Below, in pieces: positions 17,593-25,260 of a stretch of DNA of 45,607 nucleotides (position 1 is its first letter; every line of letters starts with the position of its first letter). The notes beneath the pieces are model-generated. The model saw nothing but the letters and a program-made list of their open reading frames with translations. It was not told where the DNA came from and ran no database searches. The stretch lies in NCBI GenBank assembly GCA_963748095.1, contig CAVVIO010000030.1, positions 1 through 45,607 of the forward strand. Direction: 5' to 3'. The stretch is from CAVVIO01 sp963748095. Its GTDB lineage: Bacteria; Bacteroidota; Bacteroidia; Bacteroidales; UBA10428. The position numbers and the translations under genes were made by a program.

Positions 17593-18234
17593 TTAATTCT
17601 CACATTGCTTCAACATTTTTTCATTGATTTCTTTCCCCCAGTCAGGATGGATCGAATCAACCGGTGTAAATTTGGCAAATTTCTCACTGGCAATCTGAAA
17701 TAAGGGTTTTGCGTTTTTTGCGCCACCGCCAAAGGCTTCAGGAGTACCGAAAATATTCATACCCTGTAGGAAATAGATTCTGGGATTTTCCGGATCGATA
17801 GCTTTTGCATGTCCAAAACTCTCATTTGCTTTCATTACATATTGCTGTCCCCTGGTCATAGGATCCACCTGTATTCTTCCCTGGTAAAGGTAACCCTGAA
17901 GCACATAGTTTTCTGATTCATTTGGCTGTAGTTTTATTGCTTCGTCAAGGTATTTCTGTGCCTGATCCAGTAACTGGTCTTTTGTGTTTCCGTCGTTCGA
18001 CCTGAAACTCATATTGATATAAACATCTGCAGCATAATAGTAGGGCAACCATTTATCCTTTTCTGCCATGGCTATTGTTACAAATTTATTAGCCACATCC
18101 TGAAGTTCTTCAACAGTTTTAGCCGCATTATATGCCTTCAGATTATTAAGCATGGCATTTTCATAGGTATTGTTGTTGCAATAAGCAAAGACTAATAAAA
18201 ATAGCATTCCTGTAGTCAATAATAATTTTTTCAT
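17593..18234 (-). CDS. Exported TPR-like protein
   Basis: The 213-residue product is taken from the ATG at 18234, which gives a standard signal peptide (MKKLLLTTGMLFLLVFAYC...). The frame is open up to 18282, but the upstream start would bury the signal. The mature protein consists of helical pairs with tetratricopeptide-like spacing (YYYAADVYINM, AQKYLDEAIKLQPNESENYVLQGYLYQG, AKAIDPENPRIYFLQGMNIFG). TPR repeats usually mediate protein contacts. It lies 13 bases (measured from 18282) to 61 bases after the TonB receptor and 38 bases before the kinase. Such a placement suggests a periplasmic partner of the receptor or of the sensor. No other domain is visible. Confidence 0.85.
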   Translation of the reverse strand: MKKLLLTTGMLFLLVFAYCNNNTYENAMLNNLKAYNAAKTVEELQDVANKFVTIAMAEKDKWLPYYYAADVYINMSFRSNDGNTKDQLLDQAQKYLDEAIKLQPNESENYVLQGYLYQGRIQVDPMTRGQQYVMKANESFGHAKAIDPENPRIYFLQGMNIFGTPEAFGGGAKNAKPLFQIASEKFAKFTPVDSIHPDWGKEINEKMLKQCEN

Positions 18235-18295
18235 GATAATGTGTTTTAAGTTATACAATGATTTAAAAAATTTAATATTCATATTCTGTTAATTT

Positions 18296-20440
18296 TCATT
18301 CGATCGAGATCATCAGTACCAACATAAAGAACCGTTTTGAACCAGGTATAATGGCGTGCGGCTGATAATTTCCTTCTTTATCGGGCGTACTGCTGAAATT
18401 ATAACCATACACGTTGTTAAAACCAAGCAGGTTACTTACTGAAAAATGCACGATGGTGTACTGATTGAATAACCGGGTAAGATAACTTACATTGAAACTA
18501 AGATCGTTGTAACTTCCGGTACGGTCATTTTGAAATCCTTTATAATTGGGATCGGTATAAGGTCTGCCGCTTGCATATTTGTAAGTTACACCCAACTGAG
18601 TACTCAGTTTGCTGATCCACTGTTTGTATACTACCGACAAATTGTTTTTCGATATAAAATAAGGTACAGCCATTTCGGGGTAATCGCGGTAATCCCGTTT
18701 CGAATCGATGTAGGAATAAGAAACCCAGTAATCGGCATTCTTTATTGTTTTGTGGTCGCGCCAGAAAATATCCACTCCTTTTGCAAATCCACGGCCATTG
18801 TTGTTATAATTCAATGGATTTGGATCGTTTAATAAACTGTATTTCACCAAATGCCTGTAATCTTTGTAATAAGTTTCAATTCTGAATACCCGGTCATTCT
18901 TTTGTACCTGGTAATTCAGGATGTAATGAATTGCTTTTTCCGATGTAAGTGATGGATGAAATTTCAGATAGTCGTTTTGCGGAAGCTGGGAATAGTTTCC
19001 GAAAGCCATGGAAAACTGGGAATTTTCACCGGTTTTATATGCCAGTGCCAGCCTTGGTGAAACGACCGATTCATTCAGCAGCGTTGAATGTTCGGCCCGA
19101 ATGCCCAGTCTGAATGCCAGGTGATAGGTGATATTCAGTTCTCCTTCTGCATAAGCACTAATCTGATTGTTGGTAAACGGCATTTTATATATTTCATTGG
19201 CCGCGGCGTTGTTGTAATGCTGAACATAATCTTCATGAACCACTTCCGTACCGTATATCAATCGTAAGTTTTCATGAAAGGTACTGACGAATCCAAGTTT
19301 CAATTGCATGGCATTATCCCGTGTTTTCACCTGATCCTTGTTGATATTGATTGTTTCGAGATCGGAATTGAATGAAAAACCGGTTTTTAGAAGGAGATTA
19401 TCTTTTATATTTCCTGCATAACTGGCTTTTATGTAATTATTGTTATCAAAAAGAGCAATCGAATCATTCACTCCTGCTTCGTAATTGGGATACCTCAGTT
19501 TGCTTACCGAACCTGAAAAATTACCAAACACTTTCAGTAATCCGTCTTTTCCAATCTTCTGCCGGAAGATCGTGGTAGCTTCTGTATTTACCGGCGCTTT
19601 TATCCAGTCCCTGTCCTGCCTGACAAGGTTAAAGTAAGGAGATAAATTATAGTAAGTACCCGAAACAGATAAAGAAGTACTTTCCCACTTTTGCGTATGC
19701 GATAATTCCCCGCCCACTGAATATAGCGAAATGCCGGTGATGGTTTTTTCTGCTAAACCTGTAGTGTTCAGGGAAAGTACAGATGACAATGCCTGTCCGT
19801 ATTCAGCGGAGTATCCGCCTGTACTGAATGCTGTGCCGTTGAAAAGGAAAGGGGAGAAGCGGCCACGTGCGGGAACATCGGGCATACGCGACGAATAGGG
19901 TTTATTCACCAGGATACCGTCCATAAAGGTCTTTGTCTCGTAACTTTCTCCACCTCTTACAAATATTTTGCCTTCTTCACCAACTGTCTGGGTACCGGGC
20001 AGGGTGTTCAGTGCCCCGTAAATATCACCATTCGAACTTGGAGTGGTCACAATGTCAATTGGATTCAACAGAATCGATTTCTTTTTGTCACTGGTTTCAA
20101 AAGTGCCGGCAGTGATTACTGCTGCATCCAGTGCATTCGGTTTTAGTGTCAGGGTAATATCCCGGTTTAATTCACCACCCTTCAGGTCGACAGAAGTAGA
20201 ATAATCTTTGTACCCGATGTACTTTACCATAAGTGTTTGTTGGCCGGTGACCGTGGTGTGTAACCTGAAGTTGCCGGCCGTATCGGAAGTACACCCGTCG
20301 TAGGTGCCGTCGATATAGATATTGGCCCCGGCAAGAGGCTGGTTATCGTTGTCGGTTACTTTTCCTTTTATCACTGTTTGTGAAAAAATTGTACCTGTTA
20401 AAAGAAGAAGGCCGATTATTATAATTAGTATTTTTTTCAT
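18296..20440 (-). CDS. TonB-dependent receptor with carboxypeptidase-regulatory-like domain
   Basis: The 714-residue product has a signal peptide (to about residue 20, ...GTIFSQ). An N-terminal beta-sandwich follows (about 22-105; VIKGKVTDNDNQPLAGANIY, VKYIGYKDYS), typical of Bacteroidota receptors. The plug (about 115-235; LNTLPGTQTVGEEGKIFVRGG, DGILVNKPY) precedes a barrel. The GDIYGALNTLPG motif is shared with receptors that lack an associated SusD, and none is encoded here. It is promoter-proximal in a minus-strand unit with a TPR protein and a two-component system. A 344-base leader lies upstream. The ligand is unknown; control by the linked LytTR regulator is inferred from arrangement only. 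Confidence 0.92.
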   Translation of the reverse strand: MKKILIIIIGLLLLTGTIFSQTVIKGKVTDNDNQPLAGANIYIDGTYDGCTSDTAGNFRLHTTVTGQQTLMVKYIGYKDYSTSVDLKGGELNRDITLTLKPNALDAAVITAGTFETSDKKKSILLNPIDIVTTPSSNGDIYGALNTLPGTQTVGEEGKIFVRGGESYETKTFMDGILVNKPYSSRMPDVPARGRFSPFLFNGTAFSTGGYSAEYGQALSSVLSLNTTGLAEKTITGISLYSVGGELSHTQKWESTSLSVSGTYYNLSPYFNLVRQDRDWIKAPVNTEATTIFRQKIGKDGLLKVFGNFSGSVSKLRYPNYEAGVNDSIALFDNNNYIKASYAGNIKDNLLLKTGFSFNSDLETININKDQVKTRDNAMQLKLGFVSTFHENLRLIYGTEVVHEDYVQHYNNAAANEIYKMPFTNNQISAYAEGELNITYHLAFRLGIRAEHSTLLNESVVSPRLALAYKTGENSQFSMAFGNYSQLPQNDYLKFHPSLTSEKAIHYILNYQVQKNDRVFRIETYYKDYRHLVKYSLLNDPNPLNYNNNGRGFAKGVDIFWRDHKTIKNADYWVSYSYIDSKRDYRDYPEMAVPYFISKNNLSVVYKQWISKLSTQLGVTYKYASGRPYTDPNYKGFQNDRTGSYNDLSFNVSYLTRLFNQYTIVHFSVSNLLGFNNVYGYNFSSTPDKEGNYQPHAIIPGSKRFFMLVLMISIE

Positions 20441-20784
20441 AGTCTGTTTGATTTTTCAGGACAAAGATTTAAAAGAACCACGAGGTGTGAAAATATTTCA
20501 GGATGAGCCGTCATATTGGAGCGACGAACCGTGAAAAGGAAATATCTGCGAAATTGTCTAAACAGGTTGGTTAATTATTGAGGTGGTAAAACAGCTATCC
20601 GGGAAAAACACCAAAGAACAATACAGTTTTTTAAATGTTTCTGAGGTAAAAAATTGAATAGTTGTTTTTCTCCGGTTATTAAACTATTTGAATTAAATAA
20701 TGGATTAAGTAATGATTTATGGCTGGGGATAATTATTTGTAATTGAAATTTTATTCAAAATAATTTACACAAAACTTCAAATTA
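20441..20784. other. Divergent intergenic region between the TonB receptor and DUF998 genes
   Basis: This 344-base stretch must contain the promoters for both divergent genes. No clear promoter pair, strong hairpin or coding frame was seen. A short stretch around 20498-20535, read on the minus strand (ATGACGGCTC...TCCTGAA), loosely resembles a sequence after the dienelactone hydrolase gene at 12523-12560. The match is short and interrupted. Confidence 0.35.
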
Positions 20785-21471
20785 ATGGAAAATAAAAATA
20801 AAATATTTGTACTGGTTGTTTCACTTATATGTATAACTGCCTGTATAAGCGATTATGTCATTGATTTCGTCCTGGGTTCTATGTATCCGGGATATAGCCA
20901 GCTAAGTAATACACTCAGTGAATTGGGAGTTTCGGCTAGTCCGGTATCTTCACTGATCTCTACCTGGTGGGGTGTTCTAGGTGGCTTGTTCGTTATTTTT
21001 GCTATTGGTGTGCGGAAAGCTTTTCCTGATGGGGGTAAAGTTATAAAGTGGGCATCCTGGCTTATTATTATTTATGGGTTGGGTGACGGAGTCAGTTCAG
21101 GAGTTTTTAAGATCAGCCGGTTTGCCGACGGGCAATTGACTTCCATTGGATTGGTACACGATGGATTGGGAGGCATAGGTGTTGCAGCTGTCATGATCTT
21201 GCCATTTGTATTGTTAAAGTTTTTTCCAAAAGAAACGAATCGCGGGTTTCACCGATTTTCGTGGGTAATACTTATTTCCGGACCAGTAATGCTTATTTTG
21301 TTCAGTATTGCCAAAATGATCGACAACCCCGATAATTTTTTCGTCATGTACAAAGGGCTGTGGCAACGACTGATGAGCCTGGTATTTTATAGTTATTTAA
21401 CAGTATTAGCTGTGAGGATGATCAGGCATGTTTATTTAGTTAAATCGGATGGAGTATTCCAGTCAAGTTAA
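20785..21471 (+). CDS. DUF998 family integral membrane protein
   Basis: The 228-residue protein has about six hydrophobic helices (around residues 7-29, 55-78, 89-112, 128-147, 158-177 and 195-215) and the DUF998 hallmark near the first loop (SDYVIDFVLGSMYPGYSQLSNTLSELG). A conserved VHDGLGGIG segment lies before the fourth helix. The family is widespread and inner-membrane, and has no firmly assigned reaction. The gene stands alone between the divergent TonB receptor and the second dienelactone hydrolase gene, 111 bases upstream of the latter. Confidence 0.88.
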   Translation: MENKNKIFVLVVSLICITACISDYVIDFVLGSMYPGYSQLSNTLSELGVSASPVSSLISTWWGVLGGLFVIFAIGVRKAFPDGGKVIKWASWLIIIYGLGDGVSSGVFKISRFADGQLTSIGLVHDGLGGIGVAAVMILPFVLLKFFPKETNRGFHRFSWVILISGPVMLILFSIAKMIDNPDNFFVMYKGLWQRLMSLVFYSYLTVLAVRMIRHVYLVKSDGVFQSS

Positions 21472-21519
21472 ATATCTGTATATTATTCAGGTTGACATGA
21501 AAAGAACAACCTGATCATA

Positions 21520-21548
21520 TTTGTGTTTCTAAGCAGAAGAAACACAAA
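21520..21548. promoter_or_regulatory. Perfect 11-bp hairpin upstream of the second dienelactone hydrolase gene
   Basis: TTTGTGTTTCT (21520-21530) pairs exactly with AGAAACACAAA (21538-21548) around a seven-base loop. A smaller inverted repeat, CAGGTTG/CAACCTG at 21488-21494 and 21507-21513, lies just before it. No T run follows, so this may be an operator or leader structure rather than a terminator. Confidence 0.35.
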
Positions 21549-21582
21549 GAATAATTATGGTGTAGGATTTAATCAATAAATT

Positions 21583-22312
21583 ATGAAAAAAGAAGATGTT
21601 ACAATTAAATACGATAGGGGTGAATTTCCGGCTTACCTGGTTTCCAATGAAAAAACAGATTCAGCGGTAATTCTTATAGAAGAAATATGGGGACTGAACG
21701 ATCATATAAAAGATGTGAGTGAACGGGTAGCCAGCCTGGGATATACGGTTCTGTCCCCTGAAATTTTGGGTGATACGGGAATTTTCGAGAAAATCAGTCC
21801 TGAAATTTATATGGAAATGAGAAATCCGGAAACCAGGGATGAGGCCCAGAAAAAAATGCGGGAAGCTACAGCCCCGCTTCATACTCCAGAATTCGGGAAT
21901 GATGCTTTAGCCAAACTTCAGGCTGCATTTGATTTGTTAAAAGACCGAAAGATCAGTAAGATTGGTATTATGGGATTTTGCTTTCGGCGGAACCTATAGC
22001 TATGCATTTACGGCAGCAAATCCTGAATTAAAAGCTTGTGTTGCTTTTTATGGTCAGCCTCCGCTTGATAAGATTTCAGGAATCAATTGCCCGGTTATGG
22101 GATTTTACGGGGAAAAGGACAAAAGATTGATAGATTCTTTGCCTCAATTAGTGGATCAAATGAATGAACATAATAAGGATTTCACGCATAAAGTGTACAA
22201 AAATACCGGTCATGCGTTCTTTAATAACACAAATAAAATGACGTATAACAAGGAAGCCGCTGAGGATGCCTGGAAAATGGCGGTGGATTTTTTAAAGAAA
22301 AACCTTGGATAA
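21583..22312 (+). pseudogene. Dienelactone hydrolase family protein with a frameshift beside the nucleophile
   Basis: The first 133 codons read in frame from the ATG at 21583 to GFC, ending at the nucleophile Cys133. From there the protein continues one base later (frame of 21962-22312) as FGGTYSYAFTAANPEL, then YGEKDKRL (acid residue) and NTGHAFF (His). Removing one T from the TTT at 21982-21984 restores a 242-residue enzyme with the GFCFGG motif. There is no signal peptide, so the protein is cytoplasmic, unlike its paralogue at 11705. Substrate unknown. As written, translation would stop shortly after the nucleophile and lose the rest of the catalytic triad. Confidence 0.9.
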
Positions 22313-22363
22313 TAGAATTCTCTTCTAAAAATTTTCAGATAAAATCTAGTATTAGTTACTTTT

Positions 22364-22420
22364 TGAATATTGAAATAATGGATGAAAAATAATTTCAATC
22401 ACCCATTATTCCAGTATTCC
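22364..22420. terminator. Possible bidirectional hairpin between convergent genes
   Basis: Two 21-nt arms (22364-22384 and 22400-22420) are imperfect inverted copies with the shared core AATAATGG/CCATTATT, around a 15-base AT-rich loop. The position between the convergent genes ending at 22312 and 22436 suggests transcription termination for one or both, although no long T run is present. Confidence 0.35.
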
Positions 22421-22435
22421 ATTGCTTCATATTTT

Positions 22436-23164
22436 TTATTGCATTTTTCGTATCCGCAGATCTACATTCTTGTCATTGGCGAGTAATGCCTTCAGTTTTG
22501 ATACATCTGTATCTCCCGTATGATAGGGATACACTATTTTCGGATGTATCATCTGAACGGCATGCACCACCTGCTCCGGAGTCATCGTATAAGGCTGGTT
22601 CATGGGCAGGAAGGCAATGTCGATGTTTTTAAATGTTGCCATTTCAGGTATATCTTCCGTGTCGCCGGCAATGTATACCCTTTTATTGCCAAACGTTACA
22701 ATATAGCCGTTATCTCTTCCTTTCGGATGGTATATTTCCCGTCCCTTGGTGGTATTATAGGCAGGTACAGCTTCAATTTCCATTCCGTCAATGGTTTTCT
22801 TATCGCCGTTTTTCATTATCGTTCCCTGTACCAGTACATCGAATACCGGTTTTGTTTCAACAATCTGTGTTCCTTTTTTCGAGATGGCCATTACAGCTTC
22901 AGGATCGAGATGATCGAAATGTTGATGCGTGATGAGGATCAGATCGGCTTTGGGAAATTTTGTATAATCCGCCAGTTTACTCCACGGGTCGGTATAAATG
23001 GTTTTCCCGTTGAATTCAAACATCAGGGATGCATGGCCTATAAAATAAATTTTAAGATCACCTGCTGATGTCTTGATCACATCACTCTGATATTTATCCG
23101 GCTGTCCGCTGGCAGCAGAAAAAAGGGCAAAAGTAAAAACGGAAATTAATACAAGGTTTTTCAT
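22436..23164 (-). CDS. Exported metallo-beta-lactamase-fold hydrolase
   Basis: The 242-residue protein starts with a signal peptide (MKNLVLISVFTFALFSAASG). The metal site follows the HxHxDH pattern (His80, His82, Asp84, His85 in THQHFDHLD), with Asp168 in AGDTED and His215 in YPYHTGDTD. The short form without a large insert resembles the UPF0173/UlaG-like subgroup, whose members act on small esters or phosphodiesters; the substrate here is unknown. It begins 17 bases after the peroxiredoxin gene, so the two are very likely one transcript encoding two cell-envelope proteins. Confidence 0.92.
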   Translation of the reverse strand: MKNLVLISVFTFALFSAASGQPDKYQSDVIKTSAGDLKIYFIGHASLMFEFNGKTIYTDPWSKLADYTKFPKADLILITHQHFDHLDPEAVMAISKKGTQIVETKPVFDVLVQGTIMKNGDKKTIDGMEIEAVPAYNTTKGREIYHPKGRDNGYIVTFGNKRVYIAGDTEDIPEMATFKNIDIAFLPMNQPYTMTPEQVVHAVQMIHPKIVYPYHTGDTDVSKLKALLANDKNVDLRIRKMQ

Positions 23165-23181
23165 AGTATGATAATTTTTAT

Positions 23182-23700
23182 TTAATCCATGGTTTTAAGT
23201 ATGCGCATCGCTTCATCTACATGTTTGACCGGTTCACTAAGCGAATCAAAGGTATAAACTACATGTCCGGTCTTATCAACCACAAATGTCACACGTCCCG
23301 GGATAGGGGAAGTTTTAACACCAAACATCTTTCGAACCGTATTATCTTTGTCACTAAGAAGCGTGAACGGAAGATTGTATTTATTGGCGAACTCTTTGTG
23401 ACTTTTAACCGACTGTCCACTAATGCCAATTACCGTAGCTCCTGCCTTTTTAAACACATCGTAATTATCCCTGAACGTACAGGCTTCTTTGGTGCATCCC
23501 GGTGTTTCATCTTTGGGATAAAAATAGATCACCAGTTTTTTCTTTCCCAGAACGCTGTTAAGATCGAACATATTACCATTTTCATCCGGCAATTTGAATT
23601 CAGGAACTTTTGCACCTACCTTCAGGATCTGGGCCTGGCTGCATGCAGCAACAGAGAGCAGCAAAACCGCTACCGGTAGGTATTTTGAATAATTTTTCAT
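23182..23700 (-). CDS. Peroxiredoxin of the Bcp/PrxQ type, lipoprotein form
   Basis: The 172-residue protein has a lipoprotein-like signal with Cys20 in SVAAC, then a full AhpC/TSA-type thioredoxin fold. The catalytic segment YPKDETPGCTKEACTFRD carries the peroxidatic Cys69 and, five residues on, Cys74. This is the atypical two-Cys arrangement of the Bcp subgroup. Such enzymes reduce hydroperoxides using thioredoxin-like donors. The export signal places this one at the periplasmic side of a membrane, which is unusual relative to the cytoplasmic Bcp but seen in Bacteroidota. It is the first gene of a pair with the metallo-beta-lactamase-fold protein. Confidence 0.93.
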   Translation of the reverse strand: MKNYSKYLPVAVLLLSVAACSQAQILKVGAKVPEFKLPDENGNMFDLNSVLGKKKLVIYFYPKDETPGCTKEACTFRDNYDVFKKAGATVIGISGQSVKSHKEFANKYNLPFTLLSDKDNTVRKMFGVKTSPIPGRVTFVVDKTGHVVYTFDSLSEPVKHVDEAMRILKTMD

Positions 23701-23854
23701 AATTCTTAATTTTTAATTTAACAAAAAGAAATCTTTCATTCTGCGTAAATTCCGCATTGTTTTTTTTCCTCTTCCTGAATAAACGTAAAACGAGTTACAT
23801 GAAAACTTATGCATTAAAACAATAATTAGAATATATTTGTTCGGTAACTTTTTC

Positions 23855-23887
23855 AAACCTTCAAGGTTTTTAAAACCTTGAAGGTTT
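23855..23887. repeat. 33-bp perfect palindrome just before the MFS gene
   Basis: AAACCTTCAAGGTTTT (23855-23870) and AAAACCTTGAAGGTTT (23872-23887) are exact inverted copies around a single T. The element ends 16 bases before the ATG at 23904. Half of it recurs at about 3479-3493. It may be a dispersed intergenic element, and in the mRNA it would form a stable hairpin close to the start codon. Confidence 0.75.
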
Positions 23888-23903
23888 TATTAAAAATAAT
23901 AAA

Positions 23904-25160
23904 ATGAAACCTGCTGACTTTAAAGTTTACCCGTATCGCTGGGTAGTACTGGCTGTATTTATGCTGGTAGTGGCCATGAACCAGATGATGTGGATTACAT
24001 TTGCACCGATTACGGGTGTGGCCGCGAAATTTTTTAATGTCTCCGATCTTTACATCGGCATACTTTCATTAAGTTTTATGCTTGTGTACATTGTTGTATC
24101 TATCCCTGCATCCTGGATAATCGACACCTATGGGATAAGAGTAGCGGTAGGAATTGGCGCCGCATTAACGGGTATTTTCGGTTTGTTGCGGGGTATTTTC
24201 GATACAGATTACAACATGGTACTGATTGCACAAATAGGCATTGCCATCGGACAGCCTTTTATTCTCAATGCCATTACAAGCGTTGCGGCCCGCTGGTTTC
24301 CTATTAAAGAACGGGCTACCGCCACAGGCCTCGGCTCACTGGCTATGTACCTGGGTATTATTGCCGGTCTTGTGGTCACTCCATATCTCACTATCCGATC
24401 GGGGATAGGAGGGATGCTGTATATGTATGGTGTCATTTCATTGGTAGCAGCGGTTGTTTTTCTGGTATTCTCGAAAGAACGACCTCTTACTCCTCCCTGT
24501 TCGCCGGACCAGACAGAGCGGTCGCTGGAATTCAACGGTTTCAGACATTCGCTGCGTCAGCGTGATTTTATATTGCTGATGATCATTTTCTTTGTGGGAC
24601 TGGGCGTGTTCAATGCAGTTACCACCTGGATAGAGGATATCGTGAGTCCACGGCATTTTTCCATTACACAGGCCGGGATTATCGGCGGCCTGATGGTAGT
24701 AGGAGGGGTTGTCGGGGCCTTGGTAATACCAGCGCTCTCAGACCGGTTTCGTAAGCGGGTTCCTTTCATACTGATTGCTTTACTCGGTGCTATCCCTGGT
24801 CTGATAGGAATTACCTATGCTACAACCTACGGAATGTTACTGGTATCTGCTTTTATACTGGGATTCTTCCTGCTTAGCGCCGGGCCGGTAGGTTTTCAGT
24901 ATGGCGCAGAGATTACTTTCCCGGCCCCGGAAGGTATGTCGAACGGTTTGCTTTTACTGGTAGGACAAATTGCAGGAATTGTTTTTATCGTGGGAATGGA
25001 CAGTTTCCGTGTTCCCGGAACAGGAGCAATGACACCGGCGCTGATTGTACTGATCATACTGACTGTATTAAGCATGTTACTTAGTATCAGGCTCAGGGAA
25101 TCTGCTTTACTGACAGTAAAGGAAAAGGGAAAGAAAAAAACTAAAATTCCCACTCATTAA
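23904..25160 (+). CDS. Major facilitator superfamily transporter (FLVCR-like layout)
   Basis: The 418-residue protein has about twelve hydrophobic helices in two six-helix halves joined by a polar loop (about residues 190-220). The first helix and loop read NQMMWITFAPITGVAAKFFN and the first-half signature is WIIDTYGIRVAVGIGA. These resemble the eukaryotic FLVCR/DIRC2-like group and its bacterial relatives more than drug exporters. A second-half motif (LSDRFRKR) is the usual loop 8-9 signature. It acts in the inner membrane; the substrate is unknown. The C-terminus is Lys-rich. A palindrome lies directly before the start. The gene is convergent with the giant secreted-protein gene, with a small AT-only hairpin (25175-25197) between them. 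Confidence 0.88.
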   Translation: MKPADFKVYPYRWVVLAVFMLVVAMNQMMWITFAPITGVAAKFFNVSDLYIGILSLSFMLVYIVVSIPASWIIDTYGIRVAVGIGAALTGIFGLLRGIFDTDYNMVLIAQIGIAIGQPFILNAITSVAARWFPIKERATATGLGSLAMYLGIIAGLVVTPYLTIRSGIGGMLYMYGVISLVAAVVFLVFSKERPLTPPCSPDQTERSLEFNGFRHSLRQRDFILLMIIFFVGLGVFNAVTTWIEDIVSPRHFSITQAGIIGGLMVVGGVVGALVIPALSDRFRKRVPFILIALLGAIPGLIGITYATTYGMLLVSAFILGFFLLSAGPVGFQYGAEITFPAPEGMSNGLLLLVGQIAGIVFIVGMDSFRVPGTGAMTPALIVLIILTVLSMLLSIRLRESALLTVKEKGKKKTKIPTH

Positions 25161-25260
25161 TTTATCAAACCTAATTAAAATTAAAAGTTAATTTTAAAAC
25201 ACTTTCGACTATTTTCGTTTTCAGGTATAATGTTCATATGAATATTTAATTCCAAATTTT

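Noticed and set aside
22520..23068. 182-codon plus-strand frame opposite the metallo-beta-lactamase-fold gene
   Set aside because: It is antisense to a gene with clear catalytic motifs, and its composition is that of a shadow frame.
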